Below are positions 18,840 to 28,352 of a stretch of DNA of 64,000 bases, in pieces; position 1 is the first letter of the stretch, and each line of letters opens with the position of its first letter. Location: assembly GCA_964369315.1 (NCBI GenBank), contig CAYJEJ010000001.1:90352-154351 (forward strand). Reading direction: 5' to 3'. The stretch is from CAYJEJ01 sp964369315. GTDB lineage: Bacteria > Pseudomonadota > Alphaproteobacteria > UBA3830 > JAIRWN01. The position numbers and the translations under genes are program-made. Under the pieces are notes generated by a model that ran no database searches, was not told the origin of the DNA, and saw only the letters and a list, made by a program, of their open reading frames with translations.

Positions 18840-19400
18840 ATGTTAACAGTTGGTGACAAGTTTCCAGAATTTAGTTTATTAGCATTATCAAACATCGCTT
18901 GTGATGATTTGAACCTTGAGAATGCGTTTAGTGCAGTTAATAATAAAAGTTATTCAGGGAAATGGCGTGTTTTTTTCTTCTATCCGAAGGATTTTACTTT
19001 TATCTGTCCGACCGAAGTGATTGCTTTTGCTAACTTAAATCAGGAATTTATTAGTAGGAACGCACAGATTTTGGGGTGTAGTGTTGATAGTGAGTTTGTC
19101 CACTGGGCTTGGAGAAAGTATAAGCCAGAATTGAAAAATCTTCCGTTTCCTTTGTTATCAGATATAAAGCGAGAGCTATCAACTAGCCTAGGGATATTGG
19201 ATTTAGATGGTGGGGTTTGTAAGCGAGCATTGTTCATAGTTGACCCAGATGATGTTATCAGGTTTGCGATGGTCACGGATATGAGCGTGGGACGGAACCC
19301 GCAAGAGGTCTTAAGGGTCTTGGATGCTCTGCAAACTGGGGAGTTGTGCCAATGTGGTTGGATTAAAGGCAGCAAAGCCCTTAGTCCCGCGGGTGTTTAG
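18840..19400 (+). CDS. ahpC: Alkyl hydroperoxide reductase subunit C (peroxiredoxin)
   Basis: A 186-aa 2-Cys peroxiredoxin. The peroxidatic Cys56 lies in F-T-F-I-C-P-T-E-V. The C-terminal L-C-x-C-x-W (Cys170, Cys172) resembles the actinobacterial-type AhpC that is reduced by AhpD, rather than enteric AhpC. ahpD was not seen. An AGGA ribosome-binding site precedes the ATG by 7 bases. The last 29 bases (19372-19400) belong to the 2.4-kb inverted duplication; a stray copy of this 3' end is found at 28648-28676. Confidence 0.94.
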   Translation: MLTVGDKFPEFSLLALSNIACDDLNLENAFSAVNNKSYSGKWRVFFFYPKDFTFICPTEVIAFANLNQEFISRNAQILGCSVDSEFVHWAWRKYKPELKNLPFPLLSDIKRELSTSLGILDLDGGVCKRALFIVDPDDVIRFAMVTDMSVGRNPQEVLRVLDALQTGELCQCGWIKGSKALSPAGV

Positions 19401-19489
19401 GGGAAATATATTTTATTGTTTAGTATTAAGGATGTGACTTTTGAATTCACTTTATTGCGTCTATAAACATATATTGTTTTATTTAAGAG

Positions 19490-19694
19490 AAAGGAGGGAG
19501 TGGTTGAAGTGGTTTTTTGATAACTGCTGGAGTTAACCGGTTTTACCAATTCACCTGCCCTCCTCCTTTGAGAAATTGTTGGATGAGGTTTGTTTTAAGG
19601 CTCTTTCTCGTTAAGTTAAGCCTATGACCTCACTCATAATATATGACTAACTACTTTCTTATATAACTGCTTTTCAGCAACCATATAAACCACA
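19490..19694 (-). other. Conserved structured 3' element, copy 1
   Basis: This is the region after the stop of the secreted-protein gene, read on the minus strand. It holds a short hairpin around GCTGaaaaGCAG, a second pairing GAGGT/ACCTC enclosing GGCT/AGCC, then a long imperfect hairpin (19490-19569) whose ends are AAAGGAGG and CCTCCTTT, with GGTTAAC in the centre. The same order recurs after the two paralogues. It may be a terminator plus an RNA structure, or a recombination end. Confidence 0.65.
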
Positions 19695-21281
19695 CTAGTT
19701 CTCTGTGCCAAGATCATGTGCCCCTTGGTGCAGTTTAACCAACATCTCCCATGATTCACGCGTCGGAAGATTAGAGTATCTTGCTTGCGAGATAAAGTCA
19801 GCGAACCATTTTACAAATTCTTCCTTACTAGGAACCTTTCCTTCTGAACGCAACTCAACTCTATCAGTTATGTTAATGTCATCCTTAACTCCTAGGTGTG
19901 GGAAAAACACATCTTTATCCAATGCGATTGCTGTGTCCATGTCGCTTAATGCGTTGATATATAAAGTGCCGTTATCATATATAACTCCTATCATATTACT
20001 GATTTCTTCAGGAGAGTTATCCCACAATGACGTCGCTGTAAGAAACGCTAATCTATCCGCAAGGTCTGAGATAAAATCTTCTTTGTTTGTTAACATGTCT
20101 TTTGAAAATTCTCCAAAAACACCTACATAATCTGAAAACATTATGCCTTTATTAAATGCTTCTTTACCGTTTGATTCAAATTGTTTCAGCTCATCACCAT
20201 TTAGGTCTTTTATTTTGTTCATCATTATATCTTTCACACTATTTGAGATATTTTTTAATCCATTAAACAGTAATTCTTTCAAAAATTGATTTTCGCTATA
20301 TTCCTTAAAAACAGAAAATTTATCTCGTGGTGTAATACCCAATATATCGTGCGTAGCATGGTTTAATTCATGCGATAACGCATATTCAAAAATATCAAAG
20401 TCTGAGTAAGTATATGCGATTTCACCATTAATATTCTTGGGTAGCATTGTATATTTTTTTGATGTTTCTTCTGTAATCTTTAAATGAGGATAAAGCATTG
20501 ATGGGCTTTCATCTTTTTCTGCGTATCCCATAACGATACCTGCATTAGGAAGAACTAGGTTATGTGCCAACAAAAACGTTAGTATAGAATTATAATTATA
20601 GTCACATTTCAAAGTTTGTTTTAACATTTTTTTTGAACGTGTTGCACAATTGTTTTTCGAATCTTCATCAATCAATTTATACGGTAAATGATAAGTGTAT
20701 TTACCATCTGATGTGTTCTCCCAACAATCATCTAGTGCTAGGTTAGAATAATCTTCGACAAAATATGAGCAATCTATGAGAGAATTAAACTTTTCCTCTA
20801 ATTTAGTAGTATCTTTATTAGTAAATAATCTCTTAAAATCTTCTATTATACTTGAAGCATACTCACAATTTTCTCCAACACCTGAGAATATATTCTCAGC
20901 CGTTATCACCCTTATAGGTATGTTTCCGTATTTCTCTGAAAATTCCTCTTGCAACTGAGTAGGTGCCCTTGTTGAATAATCGTGCAAGTTCTTTGAATAT
21001 GATAACCTGTCCTTACAAGAATGTAAAAGTTTAATATTTTTATTTTCTTCGTCCTCTATAATTAAATCTAGTTCCTGACCTTTTTTAATAAGAACTTTTT
21101 CACTAATTGAAAAATCTTTGGAATCATACAATATTAAATCTATATCTCTTGGCGTTGTCCCTACAATCCGTTTAATGTTCCCAGCATCATTACTTGCATT
21201 ATCTATTCCATTTGGTAGTGTACAAAAACTTGGGTCAATTGACAAAATCGACACCGTTAGTAAACATAATATCTTTTTCAT
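19695..21281 (-). CDS. Secreted HExxH metalloprotease-like protein, copy 1
   Basis: A 528-aa protein of no family I can name. The signal peptide is M-K-K-I-L-C-L-L-T-V-S-I-L-S-I-D-P-S-F-C (1-20). A conserved block P-I-R-V-I-T-A-E-N-I lies near 120. A zinc-protease motif H-E-L-N-H-A-T-H starts at His304 (His304, Glu305, His308), and a conserved S-P-E-E-x-x-N-x-I-G-V follows, with Glu425/Glu426. A downstream Glu in this setting recalls the NleD-like (M91) and other glzincin proteases; that is inference. Paralogues at 26790 and 46092 share ends and these motifs. Probably exported and possibly a host-directed effector. A -35/-10 pair lies upstream at 21315-21343. Confidence 0.75.
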   Translation of the reverse strand: MKKILCLLTVSILSIDPSFCTLPNGIDNASNDAGNIKRIVGTTPRDIDLILYDSKDFSISEKVLIKKGQELDLIIEDEENKNIKLLHSCKDRLSYSKNLHDYSTRAPTQLQEEFSEKYGNIPIRVITAENIFSGVGENCEYASSIIEDFKRLFTNKDTTKLEEKFNSLIDCSYFVEDYSNLALDDCWENTSDGKYTYHLPYKLIDEDSKNNCATRSKKMLKQTLKCDYNYNSILTFLLAHNLVLPNAGIVMGYAEKDESPSMLYPHLKITEETSKKYTMLPKNINGEIAYTYSDFDIFEYALSHELNHATHDILGITPRDKFSVFKEYSENQFLKELLFNGLKNISNSVKDIMMNKIKDLNGDELKQFESNGKEAFNKGIMFSDYVGVFGEFSKDMLTNKEDFISDLADRLAFLTATSLWDNSPEEISNMIGVIYDNGTLYINALSDMDTAIALDKDVFFPHLGVKDDINITDRVELRSEGKVPSKEEFVKWFADFISQARYSNLPTRESWEMLVKLHQGAHDLGTEN

Positions 21282-21650
21282 ATCTTCATTCCTTGAAAAT
21301 TAATTTAGAATAAGATATTACATCAAAACGTTGCCTAATACAATATCTTTTTGACAAACATGGGGGAGCAACTATAACTGGTCACCAAATATTAGGTCTC
21401 GTTATCTATTAATTTGTTACGTGAACAACATCAAGGTTCGATAATCAGTGATTTTAGCCTTTTTTTAACACATATTGTAATTCCAGCTGAATGGATTGGT
21501 TTCCGAGATTTTTTGTTGAATGTAATTAATCCATAGTAATAGCCATCTCTTGATGGGGCAATTTTTATTCCTTAGAATATTTGTATAATATGAAAGCTGA
21601 AATAGTATGATACAGTATGCTTTTGAATTAATATAACTCTATATCTAGGG
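21282..21650 (-). repeat. 5' flank of cassette copy 1, no gene
   Basis: The 369 bases between the secreted-protein gene and the GNAT stop contain no convincing gene. They are repeated almost base for base, in inverse orientation, at 26419-26789. The part next to the gene (about 21282-21357) is also shared with copy 3 and holds the promoter; the remainder is shared only by the two inverted arms. Confidence 0.8.
21315..21343 (-). promoter_or_regulatory. Probable sigma-70 promoter of metalloprotease copy 1
   Basis: On the minus strand, -35 TTGTAT (21343-21338), a 17-base spacer and -10 TAATAT (21320-21315) lie about 35 bases before the ATG. The AAGGA ribosome-binding site lies 8 bases from the start. 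All three paralogues keep this arrangement. Confidence 0.6.
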
Positions 21651-22316
21651 TTAATACGATACGTTATATATATACCTGTTCATCTCGTGCTCGTGCAAAA
21701 ACTTGAAACCAACACTCTCCAGTATCTTCTTCGATGCAACGTTCCCACTAGCAACCGTCCCTGTAATAGAGGTTAATTTATGAGCGTCAGGCAGTTTATA
21801 ACCCGCTTTCAACGATTGCGGCAGGAGGTGTTCCATAACGGCACGAGCCATTTCAATGCCATATCCTTGTCGCCAAAACTTTTTAAGCAACGCATAGGAT
21901 ATGCTCGCCCTGTCAGGTCTTGTACTTGGGGAGTGCTCGAGTGCGATATATCCAGCAAATTCATTTGTCGATTTAATATAGGCAATATAAGCCGTAAAAG
22001 GTATTTTGTTTTTTAGGTTATCCTGCCATTGGCTTAGCATGAAATCTATGGTCTCATCTGAAAAACTTTTGACATCAGATAAAGTGCTCATAATCTCAGG
22101 ATTTTGGAAAATCTGAATAACAAGATTTTTATCATTTTGGTTTGCTTGTCTTAATATTAAGCGTTTAGTCGTGATTATTGTGGGTTCATTATAATTTTTT
22201 GCAAAGTTTACTTGGACTTCGCTAGGGTCTTTTTTTAGGCAAAAATACCCCCCCGCAAAAGCTATAATCGAGAATAATAATATTAAAGATATTTTGTTTT
22301 TACTTAGAATTCTCAT
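21651..22316 (-). CDS. Membrane-anchored GNAT-family N-acetyltransferase (RimJ/RimL type)
   Basis: A 221-aa protein with a hydrophobic N-terminal segment (about 9-26, membrane anchor or signal) and a RimJ/RimL-like GNAT domain starting T-K-R-L-I-L-R-Q-A near residue 50. The acetyl-CoA loop is R-Q-G-Y-G-I-E-M-A, and the family end motif is N-x-A-S-K-K-I-L-E-S-V-G-F. The substrate is unknown. A membrane-attached GNAT domain is unusual. Its last ~40 codons lie within the inverted duplication and are copied at 26297-26418. Confidence 0.87.
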   Translation of the reverse strand: MRILSKNKISLILLFSIIAFAGGYFCLKKDPSEVQVNFAKNYNEPTIITTKRLILRQANQNDKNLVIQIFQNPEIMSTLSDVKSFSDETIDFMLSQWQDNLKNKIPFTAYIAYIKSTNEFAGYIALEHSPSTRPDRASISYALLKKFWRQGYGIEMARAVMEHLLPQSLKAGYKLPDAHKLTSITGTVASGNVASKKILESVGFKFLHEHEMNRYIYNVSY

Positions 22317-22425
22317 AGATGACCATGCCTGAATAATTATTAATAAATATAACTTAATGATATTACATTAACTAAAAAATATTAAAAATATCTTTAAGTA
22401 TGGTCACCGAGGTTTTTTGCAAGCT

Positions 22426-25041
22426 TTACAATTGCCCGTGACAATGCTTATATTTTTTTCCGCTTCCGCAATGGCAGAGCGAATTCCTTGATGTTTTTAT
22501 TGCACCTTCAGGCTGAAGTTTAATGTCTTTAGGTTTATTGTTTGATTGAGCACTCTCCTCAAGCTCCTCGGGGTGGGCGAGCTCTATTTTGCTGATTATT
22601 TTTGCAACCTCGTGCCTTATTGCATCTGACATGTGTTCAAACAATGTAAACGCCTCTGTTTTATATTCGTTCAAAGGGTCTCTTTGTCCATAGGCCCGAA
22701 GGTTAATGCCTTGTCTGAGCCAATCTAGTTGCAGTAAATGTTCCTTCCAATATTGGTCGATTACCCTAAGCATGACGGATTTTTCTATTTGACGCATTAT
22801 CTCGGGGGAATATTGCTCTTCTTTTTTAGCGTATGCCTCGTTACTGAGTTTTATAAATTTCTCTCTTAAAGAGGTCGAGTTATCTGAATTTATGTTCCCT
22901 TCATCTAGGTGGATTCCTGTTAAGTCCCTAAATTCTTCTATAACACTGATTTGATTTAAATCATTTTCGGGCGTTGCATGTTTTTTTATCAACCCATCAA
23001 TCACCTCTAAACGCATATCGGCGATTTCATCTTTTAATTCTTCTATGTTTACGTCTAGGATTAGGTCTTTTCTTTGATGGTAAATCACTTTTCTTTGGTC
23101 GTTCATAACGTCATCATAACGAAGCAAATGTTTTCTGATGTCATAGTTTCTTGCTTCGACTCGTCCTTGAGCCTTTTCAATTGCTTTATTAACCCATGGG
23201 TGGGTGATTGCCTCGCCTTCTTTGAGCCCCAAGCGTTGCAACATCTTGTCCAGTTTGTTTCCGCCAAAAATCCTCATCAGGTCGTCTTCTAGTGAAAGGA
23301 AAAATTGCGAGGTTCCCAAGTCGCCTTGCCTACCAGAACGACCCCTTAATTGATTATCTATTCTTCGGCTTTCATGTCTTTCAGTGCCTATTATATAAAG
23401 CCCACCAGATTCTTTCACTTGCTTGTTGGCAAGCTCGATTTCCTGAGTAATGAGGGCAATTTTTTCTTGAATTAGCTTTTCATCTGTTAACTCTGCGGTT
23501 TCTAGGCTTATTCGCGCCTCGAGGTTCCCGCCAAGTTTTATGTCTGTTCCTCTGCCGGCCATATTGGTTGCGATGGTCACGGCTGCGGGTCTTCCTGCTT
23601 CAGCTATAATTTGGGCTTCCATTTCATGATATCGAGCGTTCAAGACATTATGTTTTACGCACTCTTTTTTTAAGAGGTTCGACAGCTGTTCAGATTTTTC
23701 TATGCTAATAGTCCCTATCAAAACAGGTTGCTTCCTTTCTTGGCATTTTTTAACCAAGCTAACGATGGCTTTAAATTTTTCTTCCTCTGTTCGATATATT
23801 TCATCGTCGAGGTCTTTTCTTTGAACGGCAACGTTTGTTGGAATAACGATAGTGTCCAGTTTATAGATATCCATCAACTCTTGTGCCTCTGTCTCGGCAG
23901 TGCCTGTCATGCCTGAGAGCTTTGGATACATTCGGAAAAAATTTTGAAATGTGATTGAGGCAAGCGTCTGGTTTTCCATCTGGACGCTTACGCCTTCTTT
24001 CGCCTCCAAGGCTTGATGCAACCCCTCCGAGAACCTTCGCCCTTCCATCATACGACCTGTAAACTCATCAATGATGATAATTTTGTCGTCTTTTACTATA
24101 TAATCGACATCTTTTCTGAACAAAAAATGGGCTTTCAGTGCTTGATTCAAGTGATGCACTATTGAAATATTAGAAAAATCATACAAGTTGTCCGATTTTA
24201 GCAGTCCACTGTTTTTTAGCAAACTTTCTGTATGAGCATTGCCAGTCTCTGTCAATAGTACCTGTCTTTGCTTAAGGTCAACTTCGTAGTCATCTGGCAC
24301 TAGCGATGGTATGAGCTGATTAACTCTGTTATAAAGCTCTGTTGAGTCCTCTGCTTGACCTGAAATAATCAGTGGGGTTCTGGCCTCATCAATTAAGATG
24401 CTGTCGACCTCATCAACTATTGCATAATAAAACTCTCGTTGAGCAAGGTCTTCTTTAGAGAATTTCATATTATCACGTAAATAATCAAAGCCCAGCTCAT
24501 TATTTGTGGCATAGGTGATGTCGCAACCATATGCGGCTTTACGCTCAGCGTCAGTAAGGCTGTTAACTATCACCCCCACAGTCAAACCAAGAAACTCATA
24601 CAGCTTGCCCATCCATTGAGCATCTCTTTGCGCGAGATAGTCGTTTACCGTTACAACATGCACGCCATTACCTGCAAGTGCGTTCAAATATACTGGAAGC
24701 GTTGCAACCAAGGTTTTTCCTTCACCTGTTTTCATTTCAGCAATTTTTCCAGAATGCAGAACCATTCCACCTATGAGCTGAACATCAAAATGCCTCATTC
24801 CCAAAATACGTTTTGACGCCTCTCGCACAACGGCAAATGCCTCGGGCAATATGTCGTCTAGCAGCTCACCTTCTTCAAGGCGATTTTTGAATTCTTGGGT
24901 TTTTGATTTTAATTTTTCATCATCAAGGGCTGATATTTCTGGCTCTAATGCGTTGATGACCTTAACGGTTTGTGCATACTTTTTTACAGCCCTATCATTG
25001 CTGGAGCCAAAAATAATTTTGAATATATTCGATAAAAACAT
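22426..25041 (-). CDS. secA: Preprotein translocase ATPase SecA
   Basis: SecA drives Sec-dependent export through SecYEG. The 871-aa protein has Walker A M-K-T-G-E-G-K-T-L near residue 105 and the DEAD-type box V-D-E-V-D-S-I-L-I-D-E-A. Its helicase motif is G-R-G-T-D-I-K-L-G-G-N, and the C-terminal zinc site is C-H-C-G-S-G-K-K-Y-K-H-C-H. It is monocistronic, diverging from the parvulin gene. It lies between the two arms of the inverted duplication and would flip if they recombine. Confidence 0.98.
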   Translation of the reverse strand: MFLSNIFKIIFGSSNDRAVKKYAQTVKVINALEPEISALDDEKLKSKTQEFKNRLEEGELLDDILPEAFAVVREASKRILGMRHFDVQLIGGMVLHSGKIAEMKTGEGKTLVATLPVYLNALAGNGVHVVTVNDYLAQRDAQWMGKLYEFLGLTVGVIVNSLTDAERKAAYGCDITYATNNELGFDYLRDNMKFSKEDLAQREFYYAIVDEVDSILIDEARTPLIISGQAEDSTELYNRVNQLIPSLVPDDYEVDLKQRQVLLTETGNAHTESLLKNSGLLKSDNLYDFSNISIVHHLNQALKAHFLFRKDVDYIVKDDKIIIIDEFTGRMMEGRRFSEGLHQALEAKEGVSVQMENQTLASITFQNFFRMYPKLSGMTGTAETEAQELMDIYKLDTIVIPTNVAVQRKDLDDEIYRTEEEKFKAIVSLVKKCQERKQPVLIGTISIEKSEQLSNLLKKECVKHNVLNARYHEMEAQIIAEAGRPAAVTIATNMAGRGTDIKLGGNLEARISLETAELTDEKLIQEKIALITQEIELANKQVKESGGLYIIGTERHESRRIDNQLRGRSGRQGDLGTSQFFLSLEDDLMRIFGGNKLDKMLQRLGLKEGEAITHPWVNKAIEKAQGRVEARNYDIRKHLLRYDDVMNDQRKVIYHQRKDLILDVNIEELKDEIADMRLEVIDGLIKKHATPENDLNQISVIEEFRDLTGIHLDEGNINSDNSTSLREKFIKLSNEAYAKKEEQYSPEIMRQIEKSVMLRVIDQYWKEHLLQLDWLRQGINLRAYGQRDPLNEYKTEAFTLFEHMSDAIRHEVAKIISKIELAHPEELEESAQSNNKPKDIKLQPEGAIKTSRNSLCHCGSGKKYKHCHGQL

Positions 25042-25209
25042 AAATACCTCGATAATACGTGTTTCGGAGTATACTACTTAAGTGCTTAAAAAACTACTAC
25101 CGTGATTAATTTTAAGTATATTACTTCTTTATTAATAATATTTTACTATTGTTGAAAGCTGATTTTGGGGGTATCCTCCATATGTTATAAACCAGAAGGG
25201 AGTAATTTT

Positions 25210-26109
25210 ATGAAAATAGTAGGGAAAATGTCATCTGCCATTGCCTGCGTTGGTCTTTGTTCTATAATGGCGTTTGATTTCGCTCATTCTAATGACACAA
25301 CAACTGATAATAGCAGTAAGAACACTGATAGTAGCAATAAGAAAGTTGTCGGTGATAAGATTGTAGCTTCTTTTAATAATAAGGTCATTTATCAATCCGA
25401 GATAGATAAAGCTGTGAACCTTTATATGGATATTGCAAAAGCTCGAAAAATGCAATCTCCTGACAGGGCAAAGTTGTTTATGATGGTTTTGGAAGCAAAA
25501 ATCCGAACTGAAGTGATTAAAGCTTCCGCCAAACAGGCTGGGATAGACCGCAGTAAAGAGTTTTTTGCTCGTCTTAACGAAATGCAAGACCAGTTGTTGA
25601 TGGAGTTATACCTAGAAAAAGAAATCACATCAAAAATCACGGAATCCGCTCTAAAAGGTGCTTATAAACAATTGTCAGACAGCGTCGCAAAAGAAAAAGA
25701 ACACAAAGTTCGCCATATCCTTGTTAAAGAAGAAAGCATGGCTAAAGAAATCATCGCTAAATTGGACAAGGGCGAAGATTTTGCTAAACTAGCCGACCAA
25801 TACAATGCAATGGCACGTGAGAAAGGTGGTGACCTTGGTTATATAATAATCAACCGTATGCCTGAACCCATTAACAAAGCTATTGCTGACTTGAAAGCAG
25901 GCACGTATACCAAAGAGGCGGTAAAATCTGAAGTGGGATACCATATCTTTAAGCTTGAAGATGTGCGTGACGCAAAGGTTCCTCCTTTTGAAGAAGCAAA
26001 GCCAAGGCTTGCTGAAATCGTCAAACAAGAGTCTATGGAGGCTTTAGTAAAGCGTCTTGTTGCTCAAGCAAAGGTTAAAGTATTTGTAAATTCTGAAGCT
26101 AGTCAATAG
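25210..26109 (+). CDS. Periplasmic parvulin-type peptidyl-prolyl isomerase (PrsA/SurA-like)
   Basis: Starting at ATG 25210 (ribosome-binding site AAGGGA 8 bases upstream; an earlier in-frame start at 25165 lacks one), the product is 299 aa with a signal peptide ending near A-H-S-N. It has an N-terminal chaperone region of the SurA type and a parvulin domain from about 165 (H-K-V-R-H-I-L-V-K, then G-G-D-L-G-Y-I, and G-Y-H-I-F-K-L). It probably helps folding of exported proteins, for which the divergent secA provides the export motor. A hairpin follows the stop, then tRNA-Ala. Confidence 0.92.
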   Translation: MKIVGKMSSAIACVGLCSIMAFDFAHSNDTTTDNSSKNTDSSNKKVVGDKIVASFNNKVIYQSEIDKAVNLYMDIAKARKMQSPDRAKLFMMVLEAKIRTEVIKASAKQAGIDRSKEFFARLNEMQDQLLMELYLEKEITSKITESALKGAYKQLSDSVAKEKEHKVRHILVKEESMAKEIIAKLDKGEDFAKLADQYNAMAREKGGDLGYIIINRMPEPINKAIADLKAGTYTKEAVKSEVGYHIFKLEDVRDAKVPPFEEAKPRLAEIVKQESMEALVKRLVAQAKVKVFVNSEASQ

Positions 26110-26122
26110 GTCATTTTTCAGT

Positions 26123-26145
26123 GCTCCCGAGCTCAAATCGGGAGC
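26123..26145 (+). terminator. Hairpin between parvulin gene and tRNA-Ala
   Basis: GCTCCCGA and TCGGGAGC form a perfect 8-bp stem around a 7-base loop, 13 bases after the parvulin stop. The following run is only CCTCTT, so termination may be partial, or the stem may mark the processing boundary of the tRNA transcript. Confidence 0.5.
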
Positions 26146-26150
26146 CTCTT

Positions 26151-26226
26151 GGGGTCGTAGCTCAGTTGGGAGAGCGCGACATTCGCATTGTCGAGGTCAG
26201 GGGTTCAACTCCCCTCGACTCCACCA
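26151..26226 (+). tRNA. tRNA-Ala(CGC)
   Basis: A 76-nt tRNA with encoded CCA. The acceptor stem GGGGTCG pairs with CGACTCC and contains the G3-U70 wobble that identifies alanine tRNA, with discriminator A. The anticodon loop TTCGCAT gives CGC, reading GCG. It lies within the segment bracketed by the inverted duplication; the right arm begins 71 bases after it. Confidence 0.95.
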
Positions 26227-26296
26227 GAATTTTTTAGTCATATCACCCTTAAAGATATAAAATCGCCAAAAAAATTTCTTAAAGAATCTGTTGTTC

Positions 26297-26418
26297 CCTC
26301 TATTACAGGGACGGTTGCTAGTGGGAACGTTGCATCGAAGAAGATACTGGAGAGTGTTGGTTTCAAGTTTTTGCACGAGCACGAGATGAACAGGTATATA
26401 TATAACGTATCGTATTAA
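26297..26418 (+). pseudogene. 3' fragment of GNAT gene carried by the duplication
   Basis: This encodes the residues I-T-G-T-V-A-S-G-N-V-A-S-K-K-I-L-E-S-V-G-F to the stop, with the same DNA as the end of the GNAT gene at 21651-21772. There is no upstream GNAT domain. An open frame continues 5' into the tRNA-Ala gene and is not a gene. Confidence 0.9.
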
Positions 26419-26789
26419 CCCTAGATATAGAGTTATATTAATTCAAAAGCATACTGTATCATACTATTTCAGCTTTCATATTATACAAATATTCTAAGGA
26501 ATAAAAATTGCCCCATCAAGAGATGGCTATTACTATGGATTAATTACATTCAACAAAAAATCTCGGAAACCAATCCATTCAGCTGGAATTACAATATGTG
26601 TTAAAAAAAGGCTAAAATCACTGATTCTCGAACCTTGATGTTGTTCACGTAACGAATTAATAGATAACAGAACCTAATATTTGGTGACCAGTTATAGTTG
26701 CCCTCCCCCATGTTTGTCAAAAAGCTATTGTATTAGGCAATATTTTGATGTAATATCTTATTCTAAATTAATTTTTAAGGAATGAAGAT
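26419..26789 (+). repeat. 5' flank of cassette copy 2, no gene
   Basis: 371 bases between the GNAT fragment and the secreted-protein gene with no coding potential I can support. It is nearly identical to the inverse of 21282-21650. The last ~75 bases (from TTTGTCAAAAAG) are shared also with copy 3 and include the promoter. Confidence 0.8.
26728..26756 (+). promoter_or_regulatory. Probable sigma-70 promoter of metalloprotease copy 2
   Basis: -35 TTGTAT (26728-26733), a 17-base spacer, and -10 TAATAT (26751-26756). The arrangement is identical in the other two paralogues. Confidence 0.6.
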
Positions 26790-28352
26790 ATGAAGAAGAT
26801 ATTTTGTTTACTAACGGTGTCAATTTTGTCAATTGACCCAAGTTTTTGTGCACTACCAAATGGAATAGATAGCGACATTCATTTTGATAAAGTTGTTAAA
26901 ATGAAGGTCTTCCCTCCAAAGGGTTATGTTGCAGAGCCAATTGATGGTTATACAGGGTATGTGCCTTATCAAGTAGAGTATAATGGCGAAATAATGAATT
27001 ATAAGGACGTCATTAATTATACAGGATTTCGCGATTTAATTAAGATAAAAGGTCAGAATGTATTTGTAAGTTTGGAGTACCGATTACTTGACGACAGGAC
27101 TTTAGATATAGATAGTTTGAATAATTATTCAACAGAAGTTTCAGTTGAGTTGCAGAAGAGTTTTTCAGAGAAATACGGCAACACCCCTATAAGGATTATA
27201 ACAGCTGAGAGCATCTTAGACGGCATTGAAGAGAAGTTTCCTGACGTAAATATTGAGCATTATAGAAAACTATTAGAACAAGATAATGCTGCAGAAATCA
27301 TGAAAGAATATGTTAAGCTCGCAGATAAATCGTATTTTGTCGGAATAGAAGGAACTCATTATAAGGGGTGTGAGTTATATGAATTATTAAATGATGAACT
27401 TGAAACAGCGAGAGAAGAGTTTATGAAAATGGTCAATATAGGTTTAACCACAAAGACAAGACGTCAATCGTTAGTGACCTTTTTAGCCACGAATGAGGCT
27501 TTAATTGGCAATGAAGGAATTATTATTGCATACCCCTCGCTGTACGATGCAATGATGAAATACCCTGTTTTAGCCATAGCGGGTTATAGGGATTTAGGAG
27601 ATTTTTGTTTTTCAGGTTTATCCGCACAGATGGGAGATAAAGTGGAATATAAAAATATCCCTATCACGATTGATTTCAATAGATCTACCCTACAGCATGA
27701 ATTAAACCATGCGACACATGAAAAATTGGATACGTCTAGACAACAGATTTCCTTTGTTCGTCAATATAATAAGAATGATTTTTTAAAGGACTTACTGTTT
27801 AACGGATTAGAAGATATTCAGAAGTATGTAAGTGCTATCATTAATAAAAAGGTAAAAGATTTTACAGGTGACGAGCTCCTAGGTTTTGAACACAACATTA
27901 AAGAAGCCTTCGGACATTTTTTTTATAACGATTCTTTTATCTCAGTTGGAGATTTAACAAAAACCATCGAAAATGATAAACAGGGGTTTATTGATGAACT
28001 GTCTGAAAGGTTATCTTTTATGACTATCTCAAGCTTATGGGCTACTTGTCCAGAAGAGATGAATAACCTAATAGGGGTTGTATATGATGGAGAAACATTA
28101 TATATCAACACATTAAGTGACATGGACACATCACTTGAGCTTGGTGAAGATATTCGTTTTCCTTATGTCTTTATAAGACAAGGTCAAGCTGAGTTACGTT
28201 CAGAAGGAAATGTTCCTAGTCAGGAAGAACTTGAAAATTGGTTTGAAATTTTTTCTTCCAATGCAAGAAGTTTTAATCTTCCGACGCGTAATTCATGGGA
28301 GATGTTGGTTAAACTGCATCAAGGGGCAAATAATCTTGGCATAAAGAACTAG
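26790..28352 (+). CDS. Secreted HExxH metalloprotease-like protein, copy 2
   Basis: A 520-aa paralogue of the product at 19695. It has the same 20-residue signal peptide and block P-I-R-I-I-T-A-E-S-I. H-E-L-N-H-A-T-H begins at His303. Other shared blocks are F-L-K-D-L-L-F-N-G-L, C-P-E-E-M-N-N-L-I-G-V-V-Y-D and the end S-W-E-M-L-V-K-L-H-Q-G. Between these blocks the sequence is far from copy 1, although DNA at both gene ends is almost identical. Residues about 30-90 differ completely from copy 3, which is shorter there. An AAGGA site precedes the start by 8 bases. No known family is recognised; an exported zinc protease is inferred from the HExxH motif. Confidence 0.75.
   Translation: MKKIFCLLTVSILSIDPSFCALPNGIDSDIHFDKVVKMKVFPPKGYVAEPIDGYTGYVPYQVEYNGEIMNYKDVINYTGFRDLIKIKGQNVFVSLEYRLLDDRTLDIDSLNNYSTEVSVELQKSFSEKYGNTPIRIITAESILDGIEEKFPDVNIEHYRKLLEQDNAAEIMKEYVKLADKSYFVGIEGTHYKGCELYELLNDELETAREEFMKMVNIGLTTKTRRQSLVTFLATNEALIGNEGIIIAYPSLYDAMMKYPVLAIAGYRDLGDFCFSGLSAQMGDKVEYKNIPITIDFNRSTLQHELNHATHEKLDTSRQQISFVRQYNKNDFLKDLLFNGLEDIQKYVSAIINKKVKDFTGDELLGFEHNIKEAFGHFFYNDSFISVGDLTKTIENDKQGFIDELSERLSFMTISSLWATCPEEMNNLIGVVYDGETLYINTLSDMDTSLELGEDIRFPYVFIRQGQAELRSEGNVPSQEELENWFEIFSSNARSFNLPTRNSWEMLVKLHQGANNLGIKN

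Larger units (their letters stand above)
19372..21772 (-). repeat. Left arm of 2.4-kb inverted duplication (metalloprotease cassette copy 1)
   Basis: By eye, this segment is the inverted counterpart of 26297-28676. It runs from the last 29 bases of ahpC through the secreted-protein gene at 19695-21281 into the last ~40 codons of the GNAT gene. The flanks (ahpC end, 3' region, 5' region, GNAT end) are nearly identical between arms, whereas the middle of the coding sequence is strongly diverged. As both neighbouring genes are complete at this side, this is likely the parental copy. Confidence 0.9.

Noticed and set aside
26188..26418. Open frame of 76 codons spanning tRNA-Ala and the GNAT fragment
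   Set aside because: It begins inside the tRNA gene and joins it by chance to the copied 3' end of the GNAT gene; no ribosome-binding site and no complete domain.
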